Made by a program: the position numbers and the translations under genes. A stretch of DNA of 49,867 nucleotides from contig NZ_FNBO01000018.1 of assembly GCF_900102375.1 (NCBI RefSeq), positions 1 to 49,867 of the forward strand. The letters run 5' to 3'. Of this stretch, positions 15,100 through 23,515 are shown in pieces (position 1 is the first letter of the stretch; every line of letters begins with the position of its first letter). The notes beneath the pieces were generated by a model. That model was not told where the DNA came from, searched no databases, and saw only the letters and a list, made by a program, of their open reading frames with translations. Source of the DNA: Halorubrum xinjiangense. GTDB taxonomy: Archaea > Halobacteriota > Halobacteria > Halobacteriales > Haloferacaceae.

Positions 15100-15417
15100 T
15101 TTTATTTATAAACCGACGACGGTGCTACGGGAGACACCTCCAAAGCCCCAGCCGCGAGGACTCGCGCGGCTCGCTGCGCTCCTCGCTCGGTCGCTCACTT
15201 CGTTCGCTCCCTCGCTGTGGTGCTTGCGTCGCCGTGCTTCGTCCTCACGGCTTGCCCCTTTGAGTCCCGCCCCGCACCGCAACCGCACCTCACGCCTCCC
15301 CAACCTCGTCGCTGGCACCCTCCGCTTCGCTCCGGGAGCCAGCGACTCCCTCGCGCGTGCGATTCGCGCCCTTCGGGCGCTCATCGGCACGCGCCACCGC
15401 CTCGTTCATTTATAAAT
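15100..15417 (-). ncRNA. Dispersed structured element, copy 2
   Basis: Lies on the minus strand between tRNA-Gly and the PiT permease. ATTTATAAAT (15408-15417) is followed leftward by GGCGCGTGCC, GCACGCGCGAGGGAGTC, a hairpin with perfect arms GTCGCTGGC and GCCAGCGAC (15308-15346), GACGAGGTTGGGGAGGCGTG and GGGACTCAAAGGGGCAAGCC. A long imperfect stem (15149-15161 with 15241-15254) and the tail GGCTGGGGCTTTGGAGGTGT follow, closing near a second TTTATAAA (15105-15112). Apart from this element and the tRNA duplication, 15033-15563 shows no gene. Confidence 0.6.
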
Positions 15418-15563
15418 AACTCACGTCGGATCCCATCGTCATTTAAATACCGTGTGCGTTCGCGTCCGTCTCGCTCGTGACTACTCTGCGAGCGCCATGC
15501 GTGCGCGGCCGATGGGGACAGACCCCGTCCGTTTAACAGCGCGTGCGTGCTCTATTGTCGTAT

Positions 15564-16730
15564 ATGGTCGAGATTCTTCTTTTGGTTGGGATCGTGGTGG
15601 CGGCGTTCGTCGGATACAACATCGGTGGGGCGACGACGGGGCCCGCGTTCGGGCCGGCGGTCGGCGCGAACGTGTTATCGAAGGCGGGCGCGGCGGCGCT
15701 GATGTCGGTGTTCTTCTTTATCGGGGCCGGGACGCTCGGCCAGCGCGTGGTGACGACGCTGGGCGAAGACCTCGTCACCGGCGCGAGCGTGTTCACGCTG
15801 GAGACGAGCATCATCGTGCTCTTCTTCATCGGCGGCGCGCTGTTCGTCGGCAACTACGCCGGCGTCCCGGCGTCGACGTCGATGACGGCGGTGGGCGCCA
15901 TCGCCGGGCTAGGGATCGCGACGAACACCCTCGACTGGGCGGTGATGGGCGAGATCGCGATCTGGTGGCTCGTCGCGCCGATCATCGGGTTCTGGGTGTC
16001 CGGCGTCGTCGGGCGCTACTTCTACTCGGCGATCGACCGCTGGGTGGCGATCGAAAGCACCGACGGCGCGCTGTTCGAGTTCGATCGGTCGGGACTGGTC
16101 CCGCGGCCGGTCCTCGGACCGAACACGACTCGGCGCGAACTGACGGGCGGGATTGTCGTCATCGCCATCGGCTGCCTGATGGCGTTCTCCTCGGGGACGT
16201 CAAACATCGCGAACGCCATCGCGCCGCTCGTCGCGCTCGACTCCGTCGAGATGGAGCCGATGATCCTCCTCGGGAGCGCCGCGGTCGCGGTCGGCGCGTT
16301 CACCATTGCCCGGCGGACCCTCGACACGCTCGGCAACGACATCACCGACCTCCCGCTGACGGCCGCCATCGTCGTCGCGGTCGTCTCCTCGGGGATCGTC
16401 ATCAGCCTCTCTGCGGTCGGCATCCCCGCCTCGTTCGTGATCATCGCGACGATGTCGATCGTCGGGCTGGGGTGGGGGCGCGCGACCCGTACGGTGACCG
16501 TGCGGCAAGGGATCAAAGGCGAGAAGGAGCCGACGGTCTCCGTCGGCGCGCTGACGGCCGACGAGATGCCGCCGATCGGCGAGGGGGACGCGAGCGACGT
16601 CCCCTCGGCGTCGGACCTGTTCAACCCCGGAACGAGCGCGCGCGTCGTGTTGATGCAAAACGTCGTCCCGATCCTCTCGACGGTTGGCGCGCTGGTGACG
16701 TTCACCGCGCTCTTCACGCTCATCTGGTAG
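15564..16730 (+). CDS. PiT-family inorganic anion permease
   Basis: A 388-residue membrane protein with about ten hydrophobic helices in two inverted halves. PiT-like segments are GYNIGGATTGPAFGPAVGA with NVLSKAGAA, YAGVPASTSMTAVGAIAGLG, FSSGTSNIANAIAPLVALDS and NDITDLPLTAAIVVA. The family transports phosphate or sulfate with a cation. The usual GANDxANA signatures are replaced by GYNIGGAT and GTSNIANA, so the conserved Asp is missing in both halves and the substrate is uncertain. The ATG at 15564 is used because the protein begins with a membrane helix. The structured element copy 2 lies upstream. Confidence 0.75.
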   Translation: MVEILLLVGIVVAAFVGYNIGGATTGPAFGPAVGANVLSKAGAAALMSVFFFIGAGTLGQRVVTTLGEDLVTGASVFTLETSIIVLFFIGGALFVGNYAGVPASTSMTAVGAIAGLGIATNTLDWAVMGEIAIWWLVAPIIGFWVSGVVGRYFYSAIDRWVAIESTDGALFEFDRSGLVPRPVLGPNTTRRELTGGIVVIAIGCLMAFSSGTSNIANAIAPLVALDSVEMEPMILLGSAAVAVGAFTIARRTLDTLGNDITDLPLTAAIVVAVVSSGIVISLSAVGIPASFVIIATMSIVGLGWGRATRTVTVRQGIKGEKEPTVSVGALTADEMPPIGEGDASDVPSASDLFNPGTSARVVLMQNVVPILSTVGALVTFTALFTLIW

Positions 16731-16757
16731 AGCGATCGTCGGGGCCCGTCCCCTCGG

Positions 16758-17426
16758 TCACCTGCCGAACCGGCGCTGGCGGTCCTGGAAGTCCAGCACC
16801 GCACGGAGGTACTCGCGCCGGCGGAAGTCGCGCCAGTTCACGTCGGTGAAGTAGAGCTCGGCGTACACCGACTGCCAGATCGCGAAATCGGAGAGTCGCT
16901 CGGCGCCGGTCTTGATGACCAGGTCGGGCTCTTCGGGGAACAGCAGCCGCTCTGCCACGTCGCTTTCGTCGATGGCCGCAGGCGATAGCTCGCCGTCCGC
17001 GACATCGCTCGCCAGTTCGCGAACCGCCCCGGCGAACTCCGCTTTGCCGCCGAGGCCGACGAGGATCCGGACCGGCGCGTCGGGGTCGTCGGCAGCGGCG
17101 GCGCCCGTCGCGGGGTCGCCGCCGGAGTCGGTACCCGCTTCTGACGACCCGTCGACCGCCGGGCCGCGAACCACGGTCTCGGCGGGGGCGTCGAGGCGGC
17201 GCAGCTCCCGGACGAGCGTCGGGGCGACCGCGCGGTCGAGGACGGAGACGGAGACGGTGACGCGCTCCGCGCCGTACTCGAACGCCCAGCCGATCGCCGA
17301 CGACAGGGTGTCGAACGCCCCGTCGGCGAGGAGGTCGCGCTCCGTGAGGACCAAGGCGACGTGCGCCGGGGGCTCGGCGTCATGGAGGCGGTGTCGCGTC
17401 GCGAGGTACGCGTCGTAGAGACCCAC
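16758..17426 (-). CDS. Cis-prenyltransferase (UppS-like), divergent
   Basis: A 222-residue protein. Its C-terminal part has the cis-prenyltransferase signature PDLVIKTGAERLSDFAIWQS followed by VYAELYFTDVNWRDF, which binds isopentenyl diphosphate. The N-terminal motif that should read MDGNxRWA with a catalytic Asp is replaced by HVALVLTERDLL, and the usual RTxG is KTGA. So it may be a non-catalytic partner or altered paralogue of undecaprenyl/polyprenyl diphosphate synthase. A low-complexity insert (about residues 105-130) lies in the middle. The GTG at 17426 is chosen because TTTATA at 17454-17449 is 25 bp upstream, giving a leaderless transcript. Confidence 0.7.
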   Translation of the reverse strand: MGLYDAYLATRHRLHDAEPPAHVALVLTERDLLADGAFDTLSSAIGWAFEYGAERVTVSVSVLDRAVAPTLVRELRRLDAPAETVVRGPAVDGSSEAGTDSGGDPATGAAAADDPDAPVRILVGLGGKAEFAGAVRELASDVADGELSPAAIDESDVAERLLFPEEPDLVIKTGAERLSDFAIWQSVYAELYFTDVNWRDFRRREYLRAVLDFQDRQRRFGR

Positions 17427-17448
17427 ATGAGATGGATCCGGTCGCGCG

Positions 17449-17454
17449 TATAAA
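17449..17454 (-). promoter_or_regulatory. TATA box of the cis-prenyltransferase-like gene
   Basis: TTTATA on the minus strand, 23-28 bp before the GTG at 17426. This spacing decides for the GTG start and a leaderless message. Confidence 0.5.
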
Positions 17455-17505
17455 TGGCTTCCCGCCAACGAGGGGTTTAATTCGCCGACGCGCCTACCAC
17501 CGGTG

Positions 17506-18045
17506 ATGGTAGACAGCTACCGCGGGGTGTTCGGCGCGATTCCATACGCGTTCCGCGCGACCGAGTCGCTGACGATGCGCGCGTACGCCGCGCTCGGCGC
17601 GCTGGCGGCCGGGTTCGTCGCGCTCGTCGTCACCCTCGCCTTGGTCGTCTGGATGGGCGAGACCGCCTCGGCGCAGGGAGGGACGTTCCTCTTCTCGCGG
17701 TCGCTGTTCGTGGTCGCCGGGCTCGGCGCCGTCGGCCCGCTGCTCGCGCCGATCCTGTTCGTCGCCCGCCGACACCGTCGGGGCGACCCGGTCGCCGCCA
17801 CGTACGACCGGTGGATGGGGGCCGTAGGCTTCCTGTTCCTCCTCTCGTTGTACCTTGGCATGGTGATCTCGGCGCCCGAGGGGCTCCGAGACCCGAGCGA
17901 CTCCGTCCTCGTCAACGCGCTGTACGCGCTCCCCCAGCTGGCGGGGTTCGTCCCGCCCGTCGCGGCCGGACTCGCCGTCTTCGCGACGCACTTCCGGCTC
18001 CGCGGCGGATCGGGCGACGGCGTGGCCGACAACGGGTCGACGTAG
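17506..18045 (+). CDS. Four-helix membrane protein of unknown function
   Basis: A 179-residue protein with four predicted membrane helices (about residues 28-50, 65-85, 108-125 and 140-160). The N-terminal segment MVDSYRGVFGAIPYAFRATE is conserved-looking in haloarchaea, but I do not recognise a named family. A GTTTAATT box about 27 bp before the ATG (17474-17481) fits a leaderless promoter. It is divergent from the cis-prenyltransferase-like gene and followed 60 bp later by the DUF5812-like gene. Confidence 0.6.
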   Translation: MVDSYRGVFGAIPYAFRATESLTMRAYAALGALAAGFVALVVTLALVVWMGETASAQGGTFLFSRSLFVVAGLGAVGPLLAPILFVARRHRRGDPVAATYDRWMGAVGFLFLLSLYLGMVISAPEGLRDPSDSVLVNALYALPQLAGFVPPVAAGLAVFATHFRLRGGSGDGVADNGST

Positions 18046-18105
18046 CCGCGAGTCGCCGCCCGCGGCTCGAAAGCCGGAAGTCGCCCGAGCGACTACCCGG
18101 ACGCA

Positions 18106-18576
18106 ATGACCGACGAGAAGGAGAGCACGTTCCTCGTTACCCACGTCGAGAGCGACTCGGCCGTGCTGAAAGACGTCCACGACGGGCAGGTCCACACGCT
18201 GAGTTCGAACCCCGGCCTCGACGTCGACGACGCCGTGAAGGCGACCGTCGCGCCCGACCCGCCGATGGAGGTCACCTATCAGGTGATCGAGGTCGCGGAG
18301 CGGCGGTCGCTGTCGATCGAGGAGAGCCCGGAGCCGCCGACCGTCCACGAGCGCGAGCTCGCCGCGGAGACGCCGACGGGGGAACTCGCCCGGACGGAGC
18401 GCGCGGGCGTCGGCGAGGTCCACGTGTTGACGCCGCCGGAGTCGGCGACGGACGAGGCGGTCACGGACGTGATCGACGACCGCGAGGGGACGCTCTCGCG
18501 CGCGGCCCGGCTCGGCGTGAACCGCGTCGAGATCCGGTCGGAGCCGGGGGTCGTCGCGGTTCGATACCTCCCGTAG
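18106..18576 (+). CDS. DUF5812-like haloarchaeal protein
   Basis: A 156-residue acidic soluble protein. The N-terminal half (STFLVTHVESDSAVLKDVHD, then GQVHTLSSNPGLDVDDAV) looks like a small OB-like beta domain. The C-terminal half (GEVHVLTPPESATDEAVTDV and RLGVNRVEIRSEPGVVAVRY) is alpha/beta. This matches from memory a haloarchaeal family of unknown function that is usually found beside secF, as it is here (81 bp upstream). No catalytic motif is visible. Confidence 0.6.
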   Translation: MTDEKESTFLVTHVESDSAVLKDVHDGQVHTLSSNPGLDVDDAVKATVAPDPPMEVTYQVIEVAERRSLSIEESPEPPTVHERELAAETPTGELARTERAGVGEVHVLTPPESATDEAVTDVIDDREGTLSRAARLGVNRVEIRSEPGVVAVRYLP

Positions 18577-18657
18577 CGCGGACGGAAGCGGCGGCGTCTG
18601 CGCCGGCGGCCTCGCAGATAAGAAGGCTTATTCGCGCACGCGGGGGAAGCGGTGTTT

Positions 18658-19542
18658 ATGGTAGCGATCGAGGTGCCGAAGGTCAACTACACCGACTATT
18701 CGAACCGGCAGCTCGCGGCGGTGCCGCTCGCGTTTCTGGTCCTCGCGCTGGCGATTATTGGCGGGTGGGTCGTCGCCACCGGTGCGCCGGCGAACCTCGG
18801 ACTGGAGTTCACCGGCGGCGTCGAGCTGCGGATCGCGGACGAGGCGAACGGCGACGTCGAACAGCAGATTCAGACGGCCTTCGACCGGCAGCCCGACTCG
18901 GTCCGGACGATCCCGGGCGACGACGTCGTCGTCGTCACCTTCCAGGCGGCCGAGGACGACCCGGAGGGGCTCGCGAACGACCTCCAAGATCAGGCGGACG
19001 CCGCGGGGCTGACCACGACCGCCGTCGACCAGGTGTCGCCGAGCTTCGCGAGCGACACCGCGCGGACCGCCCTCTTCGGCGTGGGGCTCGCGTTCCTCGG
19101 GATGAGCGTGCTCGTGTTCGCGCTGTTCCGGACGTTCGTCCCCTCGGTCGCGGTCGTCGCGTCCGCGTTCTCCGACCTCGTTATCCCGATCGCGGCGATG
19201 AACCTGCTCGGCATCCAGATGACGCTCGGGACGATCGCGGCGCTTTTGATGATCATCGGGTACAGCGTCGACTCCGACATCCTGTTGAACGACTCCGTGT
19301 TGCGCCGGACCGGCGAGTTCTACGAGTCGGTCAGCCGCGCGATGCGGACCGGGGTGACGATGACGCTCACTTCCATCGCGGCGATGGTCGTGATGGCCAT
19401 CGTCGCCTCGCTGTTCGGGATCGGCCTGCTCCGTGACATCGGGATCATCCTCTCGGTCGGGCTCTGCGCCGACCTGATGAACACGTACCTGATGAACGTC
19501 TCGCTGCTTCGCTGGTACAAGTTCGAGGGGGTGGCGCGGTAA
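18658..19542 (+). CDS. secF: Protein-export membrane protein SecF
   Basis: A 294-residue SecF with six membrane helices. The D1 motif NLGLEFTGGVELRI follows the first helix, then an extracellular domain (about 60-125). Helix 2-6 motifs include SDLVIPIAAMNLLGIQMTLG, LMIIGYSVDSDILLND and RAMRTGVTMTLTSIAAMVVM. It works with SecD and SecYE using the ion gradient to aid protein translocation. ATG 18658 is taken; GTG 18652 is in frame. GCTTATTCG at about 18626-18634 fits a TATA box. Its stop codon shares a base with the secD start, as in other haloarchaea where secF precedes secD. Confidence 0.93.
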   Translation: MVAIEVPKVNYTDYSNRQLAAVPLAFLVLALAIIGGWVVATGAPANLGLEFTGGVELRIADEANGDVEQQIQTAFDRQPDSVRTIPGDDVVVVTFQAAEDDPEGLANDLQDQADAAGLTTTAVDQVSPSFASDTARTALFGVGLAFLGMSVLVFALFRTFVPSVAVVASAFSDLVIPIAAMNLLGIQMTLGTIAALLMIIGYSVDSDILLNDSVLRRTGEFYESVSRAMRTGVTMTLTSIAAMVVMAIVASLFGIGLLRDIGIILSVGLCADLMNTYLMNVSLLRWYKFEGVAR

Positions 19543-21134
19543 TGCTCGAACCGATCAAAAAGAATTGGCGGATCCTGCTGCTCGTCGTCGTCGTGCTCGG
19601 GTCGACGGTGGCGTTGTTCGGCCCCGGGTTCGGGCCGGAGCCCGCGCCCGGCGAGAGCGCGAGCGAGGCCCAACAAGGAGTCACGAATCTCCAGTACGGG
19701 CTCGACTTGGCGGGCGGGACGCGCGTCCGCGCGCCGCTTTCGGGGTACACCGCCACCGACGTCGCCCTCGGCGGTGACACGCCGGGGACCGTCGCGGAGG
19801 CGGTCGCGACAGAGTTGGACAACGCCTCGACCCGCGACGTCGGGGCCGTCCCGGAGGAGAGCGCGGTGGAGGTCACGGAGCCGTCCGTGACCGAGTCCCA
19901 GTTCCGCGCGGCGATGGACGCCGCCGGCTACGAGTACGGGGACGTTCGCTCGGGTGTCACCCAGCGGACGCGCGACGAGACGATGAGCGTCATCCAAGGG
20001 AAGATCAACGAGGCGGGCCTCTCCGGCGGCAGCGTCCAACAGGTCCAGTCGATCACCGGCGAGTACTTCATCCTCGTCGAGGTGCCGGGCGAGGGTCGCC
20101 AGGAGGTGATCGACCTGCTCGAAGAGCGCGGGACCGTCCGGATCGACATCGCCTACCCCGACGGGAACGGGACCGCCGTTCAGGAGGGGACGCTGATTCA
20201 GGACGACTTCGAGGAGATCGGGACCGCGGCCCAGAGCGACCAGGGAACGGGCGCGTACGTGCCCGTCACGGTGCGCAACACCGCCGAGGACGGCCAGTCG
20301 CCGGCGCACAGCTTCCAGGACGCCGTGGTTCAGCGCGGCTTCCCCGACGCGTACCAGACGCAGACGGATCGCTGCGGCTACGACGAGGAAACCGGTGAGA
20401 TCGGAAACTCGAACCCGTGTCTCCTGCTCGTCGTCGACGGCGAGGTCGTCAACTCCTTCGGGATGGACCCCGGCCTCGCCGACAGCATGGCGCAGGGGTC
20501 GTGGGCCGAGACCGGGAACTTCCGGCTCACAACCGGGGAGTTCACCGAGGCGCAGACCATCTCGCTGAACCTCCGCGCCGGCGCGCTCCCGGCCGACCTC
20601 GACATCAGCGGCGAGGGCACGTCCTCCTCCATCTCGGCCTCGCAGGGGGAGAACTTCCGGACGTACTCGCTGATCATCGGGGTCCTCTCGGTGTTCGCCG
20701 TCGCCGGGATGGTGTTCCTCCGCTACCGCGAGCCGCGGGTCGCCCTGCCGATGATCGTCACGGCGCTGGCCGAGGTGTACGCCCTGCTCGGGTTCGCGGC
20801 GCTGCTCGGGTACCCCCTGGAGCTGGCGGTGATCGCCGGCTTCATCGCGGTGGTCGGGACCGGCGTCGACGACCTCGTCATCATCGCCGATCAGGTGATG
20901 AGCGAGGGCGACGTGAGCTCCCGGACGGTGTTCGACTCCCGGTTCCGGCAGGCGTTCTGGGTCATCGGCGCCGCCGCGGCCACGACGATCATCGCGATGT
21001 CGCCGCTGATGGTGCTGTCGCTCGGCGACCTCTCCGGGTTCGCCATCTTCACGATCCTCGGCGTGCTGATCGGCGTGCTGGTCACCCGGCCCGCGTACGG
21101 CGACATACTTCGTCGCCTACTGACAGTCAGGTAA
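19542..21134 (+). CDS. secD: Protein-export membrane protein SecD
   Basis: A 530-residue SecD. The D1 motif is LQYGLDLAGGTRVRAPLSG. A large extracellular domain (about residues 45-355) includes YFILVEVPGEGRQEVIDLLE and ERGTVRIDI. Five further helices carry VAGMVFLRYREPRVALPMIV, FIAVVGTGVDDLVIIADQVM and GDLSGFAIFTILGVLIGVLV. Intact, with normal archaeal length. It starts on the last base of the secF stop codon (TAATG), so translation is coupled. There is no YajC, which archaea lack. Confidence 0.93.
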   Translation: MLEPIKKNWRILLLVVVVLGSTVALFGPGFGPEPAPGESASEAQQGVTNLQYGLDLAGGTRVRAPLSGYTATDVALGGDTPGTVAEAVATELDNASTRDVGAVPEESAVEVTEPSVTESQFRAAMDAAGYEYGDVRSGVTQRTRDETMSVIQGKINEAGLSGGSVQQVQSITGEYFILVEVPGEGRQEVIDLLEERGTVRIDIAYPDGNGTAVQEGTLIQDDFEEIGTAAQSDQGTGAYVPVTVRNTAEDGQSPAHSFQDAVVQRGFPDAYQTQTDRCGYDEETGEIGNSNPCLLLVVDGEVVNSFGMDPGLADSMAQGSWAETGNFRLTTGEFTEAQTISLNLRAGALPADLDISGEGTSSSISASQGENFRTYSLIIGVLSVFAVAGMVFLRYREPRVALPMIVTALAEVYALLGFAALLGYPLELAVIAGFIAVVGTGVDDLVIIADQVMSEGDVSSRTVFDSRFRQAFWVIGAAAATTIIAMSPLMVLSLGDLSGFAIFTILGVLIGVLVTRPAYGDILRRLLTVR

Positions 21135-21215
21135 GCCGGACTCGGATCGGCCGCTCGGCCGGCCGCTTTTCGACGCAATCCGACGTTCGATCAGTTGCCT
21201 CCCGCTCTGAGTGGT

Positions 21216-21222
21216 ATTTTTC
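21216..21222 (+). terminator. T-run after secD
   Basis: ATTTTTC about 82 bp downstream of the secD stop, before the regulator gene's promoter. Candidate only. Confidence 0.25.
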
Positions 21223-21290
21223 TCGTTCGTGATCCCGAGCCGGCCGCCGCGGTTGGCTCCGTCGGGAACTGAGCAACGACCCGACAAACT

Positions 21291-21311
21291 ATTAATTTAG
21301 ACTGGTCAAAA
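21291..21311 (+). promoter_or_regulatory. Promoter with a palindromic operator before the DtxR-type gene
   Basis: ATTAATTTA (21291-21299) is a TATA box about 23 bp before the ATG. It overlaps the inverted repeat TTTAGAC-TG-GTCAAAA (21296-21311), which covers the space between TATA box and start. A repressor bound here would block initiation. The adjacent DtxR-family protein is the obvious candidate. Confidence 0.55.
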
Positions 21312-21317
21312 CCAGGT

Positions 21318-22022
21318 ATGCCAACCGACGCCGTCGAGGATTATCTCAAGGCGATCTATCGGATCGAGTCGCGGGCGGGGCCGCCCGTCTCGACCTCGCA
21401 GATCGCGGAGGCGCTCGATAAGACCCCCGCGACCGTGACGAGCATGGTGGAGACGCTCTCCGACCGCGGACTGCTCTCCCGCGAGAAGTACAAAGGCGTC
21501 GAGCTCACGCCCGCCGGCGAGGTCGCGGCGCTGGAGGTCGTGCGCCGACACCGCCTGATCGAGGCGTTCCTCGCCGAGCAGTTGGACTACGAGCCCACCG
21601 AGGTGCACGACGAGGCCGACGCGCTCGAACACCACGTCAGCGAGGAGTTCACGCGTCGCGTCGAGCGCGTCCTCGACTACCCCGCGGCCGACCCGCACGG
21701 CGACCCGATCCCCCCGGCCGACCTGTCGACGCCGGAGGACGCCGGGGCGACGCTCGTCGCGGCGTTAGCTCCCGGAGAACGGGGGACCGTCGCCCGAATC
21801 AGCGACCGTGATCCCGACGTGTTGGAGTTCCTCGTCGACGCGGGGATCACCCCGGAGACGACCGTCGAGGTCGTCGACGTGACCTCTTTCGGGCTGGTCA
21901 CCGTCCGGACGAGCGACGGGGACGAACACGGGCTGCCGGAGGCGGTCGCCGACCGCGTGTACGTCCGCCGCGCCGCGGAGTCGGGCGCCGCGAGCGACGG
22001 GCAGGAGGCGAGCGACGCATGA
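21318..22022 (+). CDS. DtxR/MntR-family metal-dependent transcriptional regulator
   Basis: A 234-residue regulator with an N-terminal winged helix (residues 4-65: AVEDYLKAIYRIESRAGPPV, then STSQIAEALDKTPATVTSMV). A dimerisation and metal-binding domain follows (VVRRHRLIEAFLAEQLDYEP, then EVHDEADALEHHVSEEF). A C-terminal FeoA/SH3-like domain spans about 145-215. The His/Glu/Asp pattern of the DtxR metal site is present. It is encoded directly before, and overlaps by 4 bp, a GDT1-type transporter gene. A palindrome sits at its own promoter, so autoregulated manganese or iron control is likely. Confidence 0.88.
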   Translation: MPTDAVEDYLKAIYRIESRAGPPVSTSQIAEALDKTPATVTSMVETLSDRGLLSREKYKGVELTPAGEVAALEVVRRHRLIEAFLAEQLDYEPTEVHDEADALEHHVSEEFTRRVERVLDYPAADPHGDPIPPADLSTPEDAGATLVAALAPGERGTVARISDRDPDVLEFLVDAGITPETTVEVVDVTSFGLVTVRTSDGDEHGLPEAVADRVYVRRAAESGAASDGQEASDA

Positions 22023-22720
22023 CCGGCTACGCCGAGCTCGTCGTCATCGCGTTCGCCGCCCAGCTCGCGGTGTTGCCGGGCGAGAAGGTCCAGCTGATGA
22101 TCGCCGGGCTCGCGACGAAGTACGACCCGAAGATCGTCGTCGCCGCCGCGGGCTCCGCGTTCGCCGGCTGGACGGCCGTCGAGATCGCGTTCGGACGGGC
22201 GCTCCAGTCGGCGCTGCCGCCGCTCGCGCTCGACGTCGTGACCGCGGCGCTGTTCTTCGTCTTCGCGGCCCTCCTGTACCGCTCCGCGCCGCCCCGCGGA
22301 ACGAGCCCCGAGGGGCAGCGCACGGACGGCGGGATGGCCGCCTTCGACGACCTCTCGCTCCCGGGACGGCTCGACCGCTACTCGGGGTCGCTCGGCGGCT
22401 TCCTCCCGATCTTCGCGCTCACCGCGACCGGGGAGTTCGGCGACAAGACCCAGCTCGTCACCATCGGGCTGGCGGTCCAGTACGGCGCGACCTCCGCCAT
22501 CTGGGTCGGCGAGATGCTCGCGATCATCCCGGTGAGCCTCGCGAACGCGTACTTCTTCCACAAGTTCGCCGGCCGGGTCGACATGCGGCTCGCGCACCTC
22601 GGCTCCGCGCTGCTTTTCGCCTTCTTCGGCGCCGACACCGTGCTGGCCATCGCGACCGGCTTCTCGGTGTGGGAGGCGTTCGTCGGAGCGGTCGGCGGCC
22701 TCGCGGCCGGGCTCTTCTGA
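22019..22720 (+). CDS. TMEM165/GDT1 (UPF0016) family metal transporter
   Basis: A 233-residue membrane protein of two homologous three-helix halves. The second half has the signature ATGEFGDKTQLVTIGLA. The first half carries the degenerate LPGEKVQLMIAGLATKY, lacking the usual Gly-Asp. A hydrophilic loop (about residues 92-125) joins them. Family members move Mn2+ or Ca2+. The 4 bp overlap with the DtxR-type regulator upstream points to manganese handling under metal control (inference). Confidence 0.8.
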   Translation: MTGYAELVVIAFAAQLAVLPGEKVQLMIAGLATKYDPKIVVAAAGSAFAGWTAVEIAFGRALQSALPPLALDVVTAALFFVFAALLYRSAPPRGTSPEGQRTDGGMAAFDDLSLPGRLDRYSGSLGGFLPIFALTATGEFGDKTQLVTIGLAVQYGATSAIWVGEMLAIIPVSLANAYFFHKFAGRVDMRLAHLGSALLFAFFGADTVLAIATGFSVWEAFVGAVGGLAAGLF

Positions 22721-22751
22721 GCGCGGCGCTTTGCGGACCCCCGCTTCGGGC

Positions 22752-23465
22752 TCAGAACTCGTCGAGCGCCGACTGCTCGGCGGCCGCGAGGACGTCGTCA
22801 CAGGTCGCCCACGACCGCCGGGCGCAGTCCGGGAGGTCGCCGGTCTCGGCGACGTACTCGCGGAGGAACGTCCGGGTGGCCGGGTCGCTCGGGTAGCCGC
22901 TTCCGAGGTCGTCGTACTCGGGGTACGCGGCGTCGATCGCGGCCATCCGCCGGTCGCGGGCCACCTTGGCCACGACGCTCGCGGCACCGACGACGGGGTC
23001 GTCCGCGTCGGCGCCGTGCGCGGCCGTCACGGTGACCGACGGGAGCGGGTCGCCGTCTTCCGAGGTTTCGTCCTCGCCGTCCCCCTCGACGAACTCGCGG
23101 AGGCGGCGCGCGAACCGCTCCTCGCTGGTGTCGCCCGCGTCCGCGACGACGCGGACCGGCTCGTCGAGAGCGGACGCGACGCTCCCGGAAAGTGCGATTC
23201 GCGCCGCACGCGCCTGCCCGCGGACGGTGAGCGTGTTCATGTCGGTATCCGGGCGGTCGATCTCGGCGGGCTCGACGCGGGCGACGCCGACGGCGACGTC
23301 CGGGTCGTCGCTGAGCGCCGCGGCCATCTCCTCGCGCCGAGCCGGCGCGATCCGCTTCGAGTCGTCCACGTCGGCCGGGAGGCTCGCCGGGGCGGCGATC
23401 ACCGCGGCCGCGACCATCGGTCCGAGCGCTGGCCCCTTGCCGGCTTCGTCGACGCCGAGGTACAC
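22752..23465 (-). CDS. rnhB: Ribonuclease HII
   Basis: A 237-residue RNase HII, cleaving the RNA strand of RNA-DNA hybrids. The N-terminal active-site block is LGVDEAGKGPALGPMV (Asp6, Glu7; the usual DEAGRG has Lys). DDSKRIAPARREEM, VVADAGDTSE with its Asp, and AASVVAKVARDRRMAAID follow. YPEYDDLGSGYPSDPATRTF is typical of archaeal enzymes. There is an acidic insert around residue 135 (VEGDGEDETSEDGD). Transcribed in the same direction as the S8e gene that ends about 50 bp away. Confidence 0.92.
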   Translation of the reverse strand: MYLGVDEAGKGPALGPMVAAAVIAAPASLPADVDDSKRIAPARREEMAAALSDDPDVAVGVARVEPAEIDRPDTDMNTLTVRGQARAARIALSGSVASALDEPVRVVADAGDTSEERFARRLREFVEGDGEDETSEDGDPLPSVTVTAAHGADADDPVVGAASVVAKVARDRRMAAIDAAYPEYDDLGSGYPSDPATRTFLREYVAETGDLPDCARRSWATCDDVLAAAEQSALDEF

Positions 23466-23515
23466 GCGTGGCTGGTGGACGTGCGGGGAGAAATACCTTC
23501 AGAAATGGCGCGACC

